Origin: Macrothele yani
Taxonomy: Eukaryota; Arthropoda; Arachnida; Araneae; Macrothelidae
Reading direction: 5' to 3'
Assembly: GCA_039090855.1 (NCBI GenBank)
Contig: CM076996.1
Span: forward strand, 48,388,469 to 48,452,468
Length of the DNA: 64,000 bases
How positions within the stretch are numbered: the first letter of the stretch is position 1; each line of letters begins with the position of its first letter. The notes beneath the pieces are model-generated. The model saw only the letters and a list, made by a program, of their open reading frames with translations, was not told the DNA's origin and made no database searches. Positions 1 to 12,165 of this stretch are shown here, piece by piece. A program made the translations under genes and the position numbers.

Positions 1-321
1 CAGTAATTTTCTTCAGCAAACCCTTTCCCAATGACAAGAGAGTGTGCATGTTGCGAATATAATGAGAATGCTCACTTGCAGAAATATTGGGATCACGAGC
101 GGTATTTTTGGATGGTTCCTTCAGTGTCCATTAGTTCTGTATTGACTTTAACACCATCAGTTGCACACTAAATGTCACATAGACATACCATCAGATGTTT
201 GCTGTACATACATAACCTCAGGTTACATGCGAAATCCAAACACAACCGAATAAACAGCAGATTACAACCGGTGGTGAATTGTCTAAATTAACCTTCCTTT
301 TAGTTCCTGTCTTCTTATGTA
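1..321. other. No recognisable gene or repeat
   Basis: This stretch holds no convincing coding signal or repeat. It is the left flank of the mariner element and ends in the TA dinucleotide at 320-321 that forms one half of that element's target duplication. Confidence 0.6.
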
Positions 322-1633
322 TTGGGTTGATGCATAAGTTCATGCAGTTTTTTTCACCGCACTACAGGAATGTATTATGTCAGAAGGGAAAACGGAATCA
401 ATCAACTATGTATCTCCCCCCCCCTCCATTGTTTACGATGGTATCCCGACGTCTGGATAGGTCTGCAATGCCATTCTTGAAAGAACGTGCAGGTTGTGCT
501 GCCGAGACATCATCAAGGAAATTCTGGAGATCAACAACATTGTCGAACGTTCGGCCCCGGAGTGCATTCGACAGGGATCCGAACAGGTGATAGTCTGAAG
601 GGGCAACATCTGGGGAATAGGCCGGATGTGGAAGGATCTCTCATTTCATGTCGTGAATGGCCAATTTGGTCATGTTTGCACAGTGAGGTCGTGCGTTATC
701 GTGTTGGAGAAGGACACCATGGTGCCGATGTGGCCGTTTCTGCTGAACTGCTCCTTCCACACGGCGGAGGTGCTCACAGTAGAGTGCAGCGTTTATGGTC
801 CGATTCCTCGGCAGCATTTACCAGTGAATAATGCTTTCCATGTCCCACCGGACACACAACATGATCTTCGCAGGATGAAGGTCACGTTTTGGACGTGGTG
901 TGGGCGTCATGTTTGAGCTTAATCATTCCCTCAGATGCCTGAAATTCACGTGCAGGCACCACTTTTCATCTCCAGTAACAATACATGACAGAAAGGGTTT
1001 GTGTTGCTGAGAACATTCGCGATAACGGGCGAACAAGGAACCACATTTATCAACACGCTGATTTTTGTTGTCCTCGGGGAGAGTGTGAGGCACCCAAGAC
1101 CCCACCCAAGACCCCACCTGGAACCTTTCCCATGCGTTCCAGGTGTTGCACCACTGTGGCCTGATCACAGTTCATCTCAGAGGCCAATTCGCATGTGGTT
1201 TGAAGCATATCTAAGTGGATGAGATGGTTCAAACAATCCTTATCGAAGTGACATGGACGACGTGAGCATGGAGAGTCGTTGAGGTCTAATTTTGCCACCT
1301 CGGAACCGCTCAAACTATTTGCGGGCTGCCCTCGGAACAATAGCATCCTCTGCATATACAGTACACATTTTTCGTTTAGCCTCGGCGGCTGCGGATCCCT
1401 TGTTGAACGCGTAGACGAGCAGATGTCGGAAATGTTCATTCCTCTCTACTTGACGCTCCATACTTCCGTACCTGAAAACCAAAAAACCGTTAGCCACAAT
1501 CACACAACGCAATATGATTTAGGTACACGATATTACTGGCTACAGTTTGATATACAACTGGCCATCTGCACCATCACTAAATACCTGGGAAACACTCGTG
1601 AAAGAAACGGCATCAACTTATGCATCAACCCAA
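322..1633 (-). mobile_element. mariner-type DNA transposon, degenerate copy
   Basis: The two ends are inverted repeats beginning TTGGGTTGATGCATAAGTT, and each end is followed by TA (320-321 and 1634-1635), the expected mariner target duplication. The length, 1312 bp, is usual for mariner. The TTGGGTTG...AAGT terminal pattern is shared with known mariner families. The only gene inside is the broken transposase on the minus strand. The copy is complete from end to end but cannot encode a working transposase. Confidence 0.9.
395..1461 (-). pseudogene. mariner transposase pseudogene
   Basis: The minus strand encodes a recognisable but broken mariner transposase. The N-terminus starts near 1461 with MERQVERNEHFRHLL, followed by a helix-turn-helix region. 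A WVPH segment and the first catalytic Asp in IVTGDEKW lie near 960-1100, the second Asp in HDNAR near 690, and the third in DVAPSDYHLF near 600. This is the DD34D arrangement of mariner, which cuts and pastes DNA at TA sites in the nucleus. These pieces fall in different frames. One visible lesion is a short direct duplication in the run of CCAAGACCCCAC at about 1090-1120, which repeats GGVL in the protein. At least one other frameshift and internal stops are present. The gene is certainly non-functional. Confidence 0.88.
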
Positions 1634-1635
1634 TA

Positions 1636-3420
1636 CATTTGGTTTATTGTCTTTGAACATTTTTCAGTCTGAACGCGACTTTTCCTCGCTTGGTGAATTT
1701 GTGTTTGACAACCCTGACAACAGATCAAAGTTCAATTACATAGTCGAAACCTAGAGATAAGAACGAATGCGTTGAGTCTTCGAGAGGCAATGTGATTATC
1801 AATCTTCCAGAGGAAATGTTACTTTAGTTATCGGAAAGCAATGTTAACTTTGGTGGTTTATCAATCACCGTCTTAGGCTACGTTCGTTACGATTGTGTAC
1901 AAAAAGGCTCCCGTGAGTAACCTGTGTCAGTAAACCTTTGATTGTGTCAATATTGATATAAGATTAATCAGTGAGAGACGTGACTATGTTAAAGTATTCA
2001 GATAAGTGTTCTTGAATGTGAATTAAACCATGTAACTTGGTGAAGTTAAAATTGCGTAGTCTATAACGTACGTACTTGGTGACGTGCCATTAAAGTAAAA
2101 GATAGGAATATTAACGTATGTCATGTATTTCCTTGCTGACATTTGGTGATATATTGTTGTTAATTATGTGTATAGTTAAGAACTTTTCAGCAATTAAGTT
2201 TTAAACCATCCGGATCAACGAAAGTTAGAGCATGATAAGCCTAACGAGCTACATAATCCTATTATGTTTGCAGTCTATCAAACGTAACAATAACCTAGCA
2301 TTGTAGTTAAAGTTTAGATAACAGCTCAGGACATTAAACGTGCACTTCAAGTTAATAAGTATAATAGTTAAAGCGACTTTAATTTTACATAAAAACATTA
2401 CCAGCCTAATTTTTCTAATATGAATTCAAACAGTGTAAGGTGGTATATCTGGGCTGGGGGAGGCTAGTTAAATCTGAAAGATTCTGATGGAGAACATAGT
2501 AAAAATCGAAATTCTGAATGATGAAAACCATGTAAGTACCTGAAATTTTTGAAGGTACTTATCAAGCACTATGGCATAACCAATAAATTTGAAGATAAGT
2601 TTCAGTATCTTGTCAAAATAACCTTAAAACATGCTTGAATGCTACTAAGAAGTTTAATGTAATCAACAATTATGCAGTCTCTGGTATCCATCATGGGTTA
2701 GTCAATCATAACTTCGATGAAAGTAAAATAGATTAGCGGGAGTGAAAAGCTACATATATATGGTGCGAAAAGCTACATATATATGGTGCGAAAAGCTACA
2801 CATGACACTTAAGTTCCAAGAAGGAACGCATCACTGTCTCTCAATTAAAAGAAATAATGAATGTCCTTAGTATCAGTTATTTTAACAAAACCCAAGTCTT
2901 TAGTTACAGCAATATTATCAAACCAAAGGTAGTAATGTAATAACGATGTGTTTCGTGCCATCTGAGTCACAGAAAAAAACAATGTTAAATCAAAGCAAAT
3001 GCTAAAGTGGAAGATTCATCTCTAGTGAACCAAATTAAAACATGGAAGTCAAATGAGGTGCATGATACGCATCAAAACCGTTTATACACTAAGAAAACAT
3101 TGACAAAAAATACCATAAACCCGTGCTAGCTCATGGAAAATCTATTAGAAAATCTATTACTTTCATATTGGTAATTCAAAACAGAATGATTCCAGTTGAA
3201 AATTACAGAAAATATATCGTAAAAGAATACCGCACGAAAAATGTAGGCAATGCAGTATATCCAGGTAGATCATTAAATACATCTGTGGAAGATAAATGTA
3301 CGGAAAGTTCAAATGTAGAAAAAGTTTGCTTGGATAGATGAGTAGATGTGTATGAGTGTGGCTCAGGATATAGGACTCTCAATGACAGAAGTGCTATATT
3401 TTAAGTATTAAAGCTGTTGC
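1636..3420. other. AT-rich intergenic DNA without recognisable genes
   Basis: I see no homology to known protein families and no structural RNA here. The one structured feature is a short tandem repeat at 2744-2812. An open frame at 3123-3341 shows no recognisable domain and is probably chance. Confidence 0.5.
2744..2812. repeat. 23-bp tandem repeat, three units
   Basis: The unit begins GAAAAGCTACATATATATGG and starts at 2744, 2767 and 2790. The first two units are identical and the third diverges after GAAAAGCTACA. It is a minor local minisatellite with no visible function. Confidence 0.85.
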
Positions 3421-3421
3421 C

Positions 3422-4470
3422 GTGAATAATCCTTCTAAGACAATAAAAGGTTGGACCACTATCACTAATATCTTACTACACAAATTACACACTATTGGAA
3501 TAAGGAACAATGATAATTCTCTTCTTAAAGTTATTTTTCAGGTAGGCAACAATATACTCACATTAACCAACATCAGTCCTCTCTTAAATTCATACCAACT
3601 GGTGTTCCACAGAGCTCAATTTTGGGACCACTACTTTTCAGTATATATATTAACGATATCTTTACTTCCATAAATGATATTGATCTTCTTTATGTTGCCG
3701 ACATAACCATTCTCACGTCATTTAATTGAACGGCTAACACTATTTCGAATATTAATACTCAACTTAATAACATCTCAGATTGGCTAAATTCCAATGAACT
3801 AATAATAAATACTACCAAAACAAAATCTTTTATCTTTTCAAAACAAAATATTTCAGAACCACATTCTATCACATTATCTATTAATAATACAAATATAGAA
3901 CAGGTTAATTCCTTACTTTATTTGGGGATTACTTTAAATAGGGACCTTAGGTGGAACCAACATGTGGACACTCTTCTTCTCAAACGCTCTAAAAACATTG
4001 GCGTTATCAGTACGGTTTTCACAAACCTTACCTTTAAAACATTAATTTCAGTTATATTATACCATGTTTCAGACTCACATTAATTATGCTATCATATCGT
4101 GAGGACAGACGACTAAATATAATGTTTAAAAACTTCAAATTCTGCAAAACAAATATATAAGATTAATTGACCTAAAATTTGATAGAAATACACCACTATC
4201 ACTATTTAATAACACAAGAGTTTTTCCAAATAAATACAACATTAACCAACTATATAACTTTAATATTGGGAAAATTATGTTCAAGCGAATTAAGAATAAT
4301 TTACACACTAACATCATACAAATTGTACCACAGATACACTCACATGATACACGTACTAATTACATATGAGGCCCATTCTTCCGAAGACGGAGACCATGAA
4401 GCAGAGTATAAATTACACGGGCCCACACTACTGGAATTCATTACCGACGGAACTGACTTCTTTAAATAAC
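3422..4470 (+). pseudogene. Jockey-like LINE reverse transcriptase, broken
   Basis: The plus strand reads as the C-terminal half of a non-LTR retrotransposon ORF2. Visible blocks are SYFSGRQQY, TGVPQSSILGPLLFSIYIND near 3605-3660, LYLGITLNRDLRWNQHV near 3920-3965, and a C-terminal segment with HSHDTRTNYI near 4340. This protein copies its own RNA into chromosomal DNA by target-primed reverse transcription. The catalytic YADD box is mutated: the sequence near 3690 reads VADI, losing the second Asp. There are several frame changes and an in-frame stop soon after this box. The N-terminal endonuclease is absent, so the copy is 5'-truncated and dead. Assignment to the Jockey/CR1-like group is by resemblance of the GVPQGSILGP and LGI blocks; the exact clade is uncertain. 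Confidence 0.85.
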
Positions 4471-4818
4471 TTTAACCTTAAAAAATAAATAAAAAACTAC
4501 ATAATGACTTGCGACTCCTCAAATTTATGATTGCAGTGGAGGGGGACTGTGATTATTACTATGACTTGTATATTTCAATGTAAATTGATTTTCAATGCTA
4601 TCACCTGTAATGTTTATCATCTTTTTATATATCATTATTTTTTTTGTAACACTGTTTTGTTTGTAACTTTAACTCCTGACTTAAGTGTAAAATTTGTCTA
4701 GGGAGCATGATACCCAGTCAGGCCTTGCTGGCCTTTTTCACCTGCTTCCTTGCTGTGCTTTTCTCATTTGATATTTTTGTGACACTGGTTTTCTGCTCAG
4801 CAAAATAAATGAATTAAA
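4471..4818 (+). mobile_element. 3' untranslated tail of the Jockey-like LINE
   Basis: After the coding remnant come about 330 bp that include a CAGGCCTTGCTGGCC segment near 4720 and end in AAAATAAATGAATTAAA near 4800-4818. This matches the usual layout of a LINE 3' UTR with an A-rich tail. The end point is approximate. Confidence 0.5.
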
Positions 4819-4879
4819 CTTCTTACATAGCCAAAAGGAAGAAACCGATAGAATGAAAGAGCACAATTAGAGAAGCATG

Positions 4880-5900
4880 CACTACAGAGCAAAAACGTTA
4901 TGATCATCTGCGTGATATGACGTTGGTCCTCCACGTGACGCCAAAACAACTTTTACTCGACGAGGACGGACGATATAAGATATCTGAAGGTGTCTTATGG
5001 TATCTGGTGCTCACACGGGTTGGTGTTTTTGGCATTTGGAGGGCAGGACAATAACTGGAAGTCTTCCTCATGTTTCGCGAACCATCCTCGAACAATCCGG
5101 GCAGTGTGACATGGCTCATTATGCTGTGAAAGAAGACCTAACTAGAGGAGAATATTGTTGCCATGAAAGGATGTACATGGGCTGCAATTATGTTTAGGTA
5201 GGTGGTAGACGTCATAGTTACCTGCACATGAATGACTGGACCCAGGGTTTCTCACAAGAACACTTCCCAATGCATTACACTTCCTCCACTCGCATGTTTT
5301 CGTACCACGGTACATCCTGGTGCCAATAAGTTCCCAAGTAAACGACGCAAACGTACCCTGTTGTCCACATGGTGCAACAGGAAAAGAGATTCATCGGACC
5401 AGACGACATTCCTCCAAGCACTTGAAGGTCAAATTTCGATTCTCGCTTGCTACTTGTAGGAGCTTTCGACGGGGAACCAAGTTGGCATGGGCACTCAGGG
5501 CGACCTGTGGATACGCAGCCCCATTTTCAGCAGGGTTCGATTTACTGTGTGTTGTAACACATTACTCCGGTCACCAGCATTCAAATTACCTGCCGGTTGC
5601 GCCACACAATCCCTTCTGTTGGCTAGTAACATACCGGACAGCCTTCTCTCACCTATAACGTCGATGAGCACTGATCGGCCCACACCTTGCCGGAAGTTCA
5701 TGGTTGCGCCTTCCTCGGACAAATTTTTGAAGGTACTAACCATGGCTGACCGTGAGTACCACACAAGCCTTGCCGTTTCGGAAATGCTCTGACCCAGTCG
5801 TCTGGCCATTACAATTGAACCTTTGTCAAACTCACTGAAGTCCGCTCAGTTAGTGAAGTGCGGTACAGCACGAGGCCGCACACTGTTCCGTTGTAACCCA
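4880..5900 (-). pseudogene. Tc1-like transposon relic with transposase pseudogene
   Basis: The minus strand from about 5809 starts [20 protein letters not shown], the paired-like DNA-binding region of Tc1 transposases, and stays open to about 5495. Further downstream, near 5380-5420, a VVWSDESLFLLHH segment carries the first catalytic Asp. Near 5240-5300 follow a glycine-rich SGGSVMHWEVF block and LGPVIHVQ. Beyond 5200 the frame is lost and only fragments such as PCHTARIVRGWFAKHEEDFQ are readable, so the catalytic Glu region is unrecognisable. In a live element this enzyme would cut and paste DNA at TA sites. The terminal inverted repeats could not be located, so the limits are approximate. 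Confidence 0.75.
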
Positions 5901-6189
5901 TGATATGGATCAGCCAATACACTATCATTATAGCAGCGCTACACACGTACGCAACAAAAGGAAGGTAAATTGAAAAAAATCTTACCTTACTTACCAAACG
6001 AGGGCGACAAAACTCGAACGCAAAAAGAAAACAAACTTCCAGGGAAGAAGCATCACTGGAATCAGGGTGGAAGCGCTTAGACAGAAAAAGGGAAAGAGGG
6101 AAGAGGACCCATATCTAAGCACCTCCAACCCATGAAAAAAAAAACAAGAATGACAGGGGAAAAAAAAGAGAAAATAAACAACTGCATTA

Positions 6190-8333
6190 AATGTCATTTG
6201 TCACATCCCTCCCCGGCCGAGAGGAATGACAAAGACGCGAAAGATGGTCTGCCCTGTCGTCCGAGAGGTACAAAACCTGCTAAAAACGACTGACAGAACA
6301 AACTCGCGGCCAAAAGCATATACAAGTTCAGAAAAGGGCATATATATGGTACATGAGGGCTCTAACACAGTGGTAAAGCATTTTTAAAATGTATCAGGGT
6401 GCAAACACAGAAGCAAAACTTAATAAGCAAGGAACATGACATTGGCATGCGACATGCTCCAACACAGAACAAAATTTAAAATCTAAAGCTCATTGCAATA
6501 TATAAGGGAGACCATTCTAATTCAACAAAGCCATCGAACAAGAAAAACGTCTTCCGGCCAGTGATGAAAGTCTGCAATCACTCTTTCGCACAATCTGATC
6601 TTAACGAATAAAGCAATCATATCAGACCTATTCGCACAGAGCCTAACGTGGTCAGATACAGCAGTATCATGTAAAACTGTACAAGTGGTAGCAAGAATCA
6701 CTTTTTGACCATACGCACGCTGACCTAAAACAGGTAGCGGGTGTTTAAACATAAATTTAATATTACAAACGTTAACACAAATCCACTTAGAAATAATTTA
6801 CCAAACTTTGCACGCAAAAGCACATTCCACGAACCTGTGGAATAAGAATTCAGGCTATCCGCAGTGGGGAAAACGCGGAGAGTCAATGCCCCCCCTCCGC
6901 CCCTCATCGCAAAAGAGAATCATGGTAGAAAATAGTCCCATGGGCCAAGCGCCACTGCAGGTCTCTCACACGACCTTCCACACCTGCAAACGCGATATTG
7001 TCCCATGCGACCCACCAGTTCATCCTCAAGGCGGGAAACCTATGCTGAATGCGAGGAGCAAAAGGAAGGCAAAAAATGTTATTAATGACATCTGCTCGAT
7101 ACCAAGAAGGACACCTTATATTATGGCTAATCAACAACTTAGCCTCAAAAATTGGAGTGCCATGAGGTCCAACGGGCCTCTGAGCTCTAGGCCCTAAATA
7201 TCTACAAGCAAATGGAAATAACCTGAGATTATACGAAATAACACGCGAAGTTAAAGCTAGGATGAAAATCGTTCGTCAGTATGTAGGCCATGTTAGAAAC
7301 GCTCAACGCGCGACACCACGCAAGAATATGCCGAACTCCCAGTCGCCCCTGATGGACTAGTTGAAGCAGACAGTCCCTAGAAAGAAAGGACAGCTGTAGT
7401 TCCCCAAACAAATACACTAGATTTGAGAGCCAAAATAACCCTGTATTTCGGAGATTGCAGGGTACCGCAAAAAATCAAATTTTGAAACCAAGAAACTGTT
7501 AGCCAATTTAGCCCTATTAAACAAGGACATTTGCCAACCCTCCCACCTAGCACATTCCCTCGTGAGTTTCTGTTGAACAGAACGCCACATCTCGCAGTGA
7601 ACCTCTTTTTTATCAAAATAAATACGGAGGATCCTTATGGGATCATCGATTGAGTCTGCAAACGGTAAAACGTCAGGCAACTAATCCCCAAAACACAAGG
7701 CTTTAGTCTTATATACATTTAACGCAACGCCTGCACTGTTCACATAAACGTCATAAACACTGAAGAAAGTTCTAAAAGAAATTTCAACTCGAAGGAAGAG
7801 AACAACGTCATCTGCGTAGGCAACATATTTACGTTCATCTGTTTTACAGCTCGTACCTGGAACAGAGATGCCGGAGATATTCGATGCAGACTGAATCTAC
7901 GTGAGTAGAAGTTCAATACTCAGTATGAACAGTGCAGCAGACAACAAGCAGCCCTGTCCGACCCCTCTCTGAACGGGAAAGCTGTCCGTAGGCTGTCCGC
8001 TGATTTGGATAAAACTAAAGATATCAGTATACAAAACTTTTACCATGTGAACAAAATCTGAGCTAAAGTTACAAGCCTCTAACAGTGCCACAAGGTACTT
8101 GTGGGAAACCCTGTCAAAAGCTTTGCTCTGATCCAAACGAAGGATACAGCACTTGAACCTCTTGCCGTAAAGGTAAGAGAACATACCTTGTGGCTCCTAG
8201 AACCCCAACAAGATAAAGAAGCACTGACGACCACAAACTCGTCTACTGAGAGTAATTGTTATCGAAAATTCGTCCGCGGTTTTCCCATCTGAAGGACAAG
8301 AATAACACTGATTAACAGAGCTCAGTATGAGGT
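6190..8333 (-). pseudogene. L1/Tx1-like LINE ORF2 relic, 5'-truncated
   Basis: On the minus strand a non-LTR reverse transcriptase can be followed through frame changes. A linker resembling the AVPGRTI motif lies near 8290. LRLDQSKAFDRVSHKYL lies near 8090-8135 and VQRGVGQGCLLSAALF near 7930-7980. An intact YADD is encoded at 7807-7818. A thumb-like stretch with WQMSLFNRAKLANSFLVSKF lies near 7490-7550. A C-terminal stretch with VRDLQWRLAHGTIF, near 6915-6960, resembles the region before the zinc knuckle. The RGVRQGCPLS and SLxxRA blocks suggest an L1/Tx1-type or related lineage rather than Jockey. The endonuclease is missing, and stops and frameshifts break the gene, including TGA and TAG codons upstream of 8184. 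The 3' limit near 6190 is estimated. Confidence 0.8.
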
Positions 8334-10688
8334 GCTATTTATACCATTTCATGACCTTCACACGCGCCGTCATTTACTTACAGTTGCTTCGATTTGCATA
8401 AAGATGAGCTGGTCATAATGCTTTGGGTCTTCGGTGTACTTGCTCCAATGGTTAACACGCATAAAGTTTAACTTTGCTCAAACAATCTTATGAGAAAGTT
8501 TCAAAATCACAAATGATATTTATTAGACAGCGTGTTATAAACTCACACGATATGTAGCGAGAAACTCGAACCTATTGTGTTTTCAGTGTTTCAATTGAGT
8601 TCACTGCATTGCCTTTTCCATATTTTATTGCCTTCGACATTTTTTTTTTTTCTTAATTGATCACTACACTGCTAAAATACAGATTCCCGTTCCATACTGC
8701 ATGAATAAGACATGTATTTACTGCTTCGAGAGATCATAATGTTACTTATCAAACTGAAGTAAAAAATAAACCATGTAATTTTCACGCTCCCAGAATAGAC
8801 GATATTCTTATCTGCTGGAATACGATTAGTTTCTTGTTTTCATGAATGGCATTCCAAAGGGCTTATTATCACTATTGAAAAAAACAAAGATACAAACTGG
8901 ATGATAAAAATGAAAAGATTCCAACGGAGAGCATCTGAATTACGCTTGACACTTATAAATTTGTCTCTAATTTATTCGTTTTGTTCTGTTGGTTGCGGAA
9001 AGGGTCTTTCTCGATACAGGGAAATGCAGAGTATAGGGGAAACGATTGTTTCGACATAAAGCTTAGCGTCGGCAGGTAAAAATAATTTTGAACGGTAAGA
9101 AGTCAAAATGATGATCATCACTACCCAATTAAGAGAGGAGGCTTAGCATCTTTTTTGCTCATGATGGATGACGCTCCTCGCCTCTTATTTCTGTTTTAGC
9201 CGCCTGAAAAGGCAAGACGTTTTAGAAGCTGTTCGCCCAAGCCGAGTTAATTGTCAGTTAACAAGAGATGTGTTTTGTCCCTTCGCGAAATCGTAAGAGA
9301 TCGTGTAAAAAGCATGAAAGAAAGAAGTAGCAAAATGCGAAGAAACATTGTTCCCAAATAATATTGGCTGCATTTTAGTTCTGTTTACGTGAGGTATGTT
9401 CATTGTTCTGCCGTGGTACTTATTTTAAAAATCTTATTTCTGACTAATGTTTTTTGTCATGTTTAGGTATTAGCCTTGTCGAGGGAGGGTTTTTCAGAGA
9501 AATAATAATCGAACGTAGAAAATTGAAGAAAAAGAAAGAGACTGGGGATAGGATGACTGTTTAATCGAAACATGCTCCAAAGTTCCATAGGTTTTATTTT
9601 TAAATATTGTATTATTTCCCAGAGGGTTTTTTTTCAGACAATTTAAACAGAATACCCATTAAAACAGGAATTCTTTATTCACAGAAACAGATATATGAGG
9701 CAGTAGCTAGCACTGATTAGCTATGCATGTATAGCTTAACTTCCACAGCTAAGCAAGGCAGGCAAGAATTTATCACACACCAATATATTTATTTACAATA
9801 CACACGGACCATTGACTACACTAAGAATATTTGAATACAACACAGAGGGATATCTGATTCCCTATTCAACTTTGACTCACTCGCAGCCAAAGTTATGCAC
9901 GGTTCGGAAAGCCTAGATGGCTAGAGTTCTATTCGATTTGAGCTAACACAATTCTTGAAGCGAAATTGGAGTCCCAAAAATTAATCTTGTTCGTAGACAC
10001 AAAGAGAATAAAATAGAGTTTGCACCACTGGGGTAATGCACTCACAACCACAATTCATGTAGCTTTGATGTGAATCACAAGGCAAACCTTTTGTTGGGTG
10101 ACAATTTCCACTTTCTTTGCGTTCAAGGAACTCACACCTATGAGAAGATAAAGGAGAGGGAATCCTCTTTCAGAGCCCTCATGATTCTCTCGCTCTCGGC
10201 TTTCCTTCAGATGCCTTGACTGGCAATTAGCGCACATAGACCTCAGCAGCAGTCGTAGGAACCGGAGGGGAGGGTCATTTAGATATCTTCCTCTCTTTCT
10301 GCTACTGGACAGCGGGAATCAACAGAAGCAACCCTCGTGTTGTGCGCAAGGTTACTGACCTCTCCAGAATCCGGCATTTTCCACATCTTTACTTTCGCCT
10401 ATCTCGCGATGCTTCGTTCAGAGGCTTCTCTGACAAAATGCGCTGGTTGATGATGGACTTCGCTTGCAAGTTACAAAGGAAATTTTCGCTCAGTAATCTG
10501 ACCTCTGCTACCTGAATTTAACGCCGTTTCCATCTTTTACGACCACTATTTACCTTCTACGATTGTACTGACCGCTGCCGTCTCGGAAAGATTCAGTACA
10601 GAACACCCTTCTCTTCCAGGAATCGGAATTCAATTGCCGTTCTTAAATTTTTAGCCGCGTTGTTCCCGCCTTCTCGAAATCTTCTTTT
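8334..10688. other. Unassigned AT-rich DNA
   Basis: About 2.3 kb without recognisable coding, RNA or repeat structure. Short open frames such as the one at 10055-10237 have no known domain. It could contain old transposon sequence too decayed to identify by eye. Confidence 0.5.
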
Positions 10689-10877
10689 GCCGCCCCGGTG
10701 GCTCAGTGGTCTAAGAGATGGCCTCTGATCATTCGTCCGAACGGGGTCCGGGTTCGAATCCCTGTGAGGCATGGATGTTGTGTTTGTCTTACGGCACTGG
10801 CTCTCTCCCTTCCCTGGAACCAGTGACCCATTGAGTTGCTCACGGTGGTCGTTAAGCCTCCAATACAAAAAAAAAAT
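10689..10877 (+). mobile_element. tRNA-derived SINE, copy 1
   Basis: The element starts GCCGCCCCGGTGGCTCAGTG and carries both internal RNA polymerase III promoter boxes: box A TGGCTCAGTGG near 10699 and box B GGTTCGAATCC near 10751. A shared body follows (GGCACTGGCTCTCTCCCTTC, then GGAACCAGTGACC), and the copy ends in a run of A at about 10867-10877. The middle segment CTAAATTAGGGACGGGCGAC present in other copies is missing here. It has no coding capacity and would be mobilised by a LINE. Confidence 0.88.
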
Positions 10878-11308
10878 CTTCTTCACATCTGGATCATGTC
10901 CCTTCCCTAGTAGTTTCAGTCGTAGCTTTGCCTGTCCGTGTCAGTTTCGTCTGCTGAACGTGACTTTAGACTCCAATACCCGTAACTTCCGTTGTCCTCG
11001 AGACCCATTCAACGCAATACCGCATGGGCAGACAAAGTCATAGGGTTGTTTACGTCCTCGAAGCAGTGCCCTACCGTGTGCCAGACATTCCATCGCCATC
11101 GACGTACTTAACACTGAGTGTCTTTTAAGGTGCCGTGCGTGAAGGGACCCTGTTATATTTTATCGTGCACGTAGCGACCCTGCTAATAGAATAATTTTAC
11201 TTATATATATATGCAAATCGTAGTCAAATTATTTACATCTAATTAATTAATTATTTACATCAAGTTTTTTATACTAAATAAAAGTTTTTAATATCATTTT
11301 ACATATAT

Positions 11309-11555
11309 ATCATCATCATCATCATCATTGTCAACCATTATCAATCCACTGCTGGACGAAGGTCTCCCCAAGTTTCCTCCACAACGGTCTGTCTTGTGCC
11401 AGTCTCCTCCATGTCACCCCTGCATACTTTCGAATTTCATCCACCCATCTCCCATGTGGTCTTCTTCTGGGTCTTTTCCTGTCCCTTGGAATCCAATCTA
11501 AAATTTCGGCTGTCCATCGATGATCTGTCCTTCTGGCAGTATGTCCAGCCCATAC
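11309..11555 (-). mobile_element. RTE-like LINE 3' end inserted in the fold-back element
   Basis: Reading the minus strand from about 11551 gives the C-terminus of an RTE-like reverse transcriptase protein: WTAEILDWIPRDRKRPRRRP, then HGRWVDEIRKYAGVTWRRL and a terminal QQWIDNG followed by a stop. A run of ATG triplets (CAT repeat at 11311-11329 on the plus strand) follows at once, as is common at the 3' ends of such LINEs. The block has one open frame over about 75 codons apart from small lesions, but it is only the last fragment of the element. The flanks ATACAAATC-TAGTCAAATT and GCAAATCGTAGTCAAATT at either side may include a target duplication. Confidence 0.85.
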
Positions 11556-11715
11556 AAATCATAGTCAAATTATTTACATCTAATTAATTAAGTACTTACA
11601 TCTTCTGAATTCTATAGCTTTTGTCCCTGAATTCTATAGCTTTTGTACTTGGTAACATAGCTTAATACTTTCAGGCATTTTTTAACGTCTTTAGAATATC
11701 CAAATTCGACGTGTG

Positions 11716-11880
11716 ATGCGCAAGCAACAATTAAAAGAATTGGGAGAATTTTGTCCAAAAAGGAAGAAACTGTATATGGAAGTAGACGAACGCATTCGCA
11801 ATATCATGGCGGAATTTGGAAATTCTAAAGACCTTAAAAAATGCCTGAAAGCATTAAGCTATGTTACCAAGTTGGACTAA
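11716..11880 (+). CDS. Short open frame inside the fold-back element, unknown product
   Basis: An ATG-initiated frame of 54 codons begins MRKQQLKELGEFCPKRKK and ends KALSYVTKLD. It is rich in Lys and Glu and could form helices, but has no known domain. Its second half lies in the right inverted arm, so the mirror image in the left arm is a partial copy of its 3' end. It may be the last exon or tail of a lost transposon protein. Coding status is doubtful. Confidence 0.25.
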   Translation: MRKQQLKELGEFCPKRKKLYMEVDERIRNIMAEFGNSKDLKKCLKALSYVTKLD

Positions 11881-12165
11881 GGACAAAAGCTACAAAATTC
11901 AGAAGATGTAAGTACTTAATTAATTAGATGTAAATAATCTGTCTACGATTTGTATATATATAAAAAATGTTATTAAAAACTTGTATTTAGTGTAAAAAAC
12001 TTGATGTAATTAATTAATTAATTAATTAGATGTAAATAATTTGACCTACGATTTGTATATATATATAGCAGTAAAATGTTTCGATTAGCAGGGTCATTTC
12101 GTCCACGATGGAATATAACAGGGTCGCTTGCGCACGGTCGCTTCCCGCACGTAATCGTCTTTTAA

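Larger units (their letters stand above)
11133..12165. mobile_element. Fold-back element with long inverted repeats
   Basis: The left arm (about 11133-11710, minus the LINE insertion) and the right arm (about 11800-12165) are inverted copies. Matching blocks from outside in are GACCCTGTTATAT, GACCCTGCTAAT, TTTACATCTAATTAATTA, and ACTTGGTAACATAGCTTAAT opposite its reverse complement. The centre of symmetry lies near 11757. The left arm has been split by an RTE-like LINE tail, which explains its extra length. No transposase is visible. The outermost ends are uncertain. Confidence 0.7.

Noticed and set aside
10751..10761. SINE B boxes as evidence for functional tRNA genes
   Set aside because: The heads lack a proper anticodon arm and all copies share a long non-tRNA body and A-tail.
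11160..11630. The two TACAAATC...TTAATTAA segments as long target duplications of the RTE-like tail
   Set aside because: The same words recur inverted in the right arm of the fold-back element, so most of the similarity belongs to the host element's own internal repetition; only a short part could be a true duplication.
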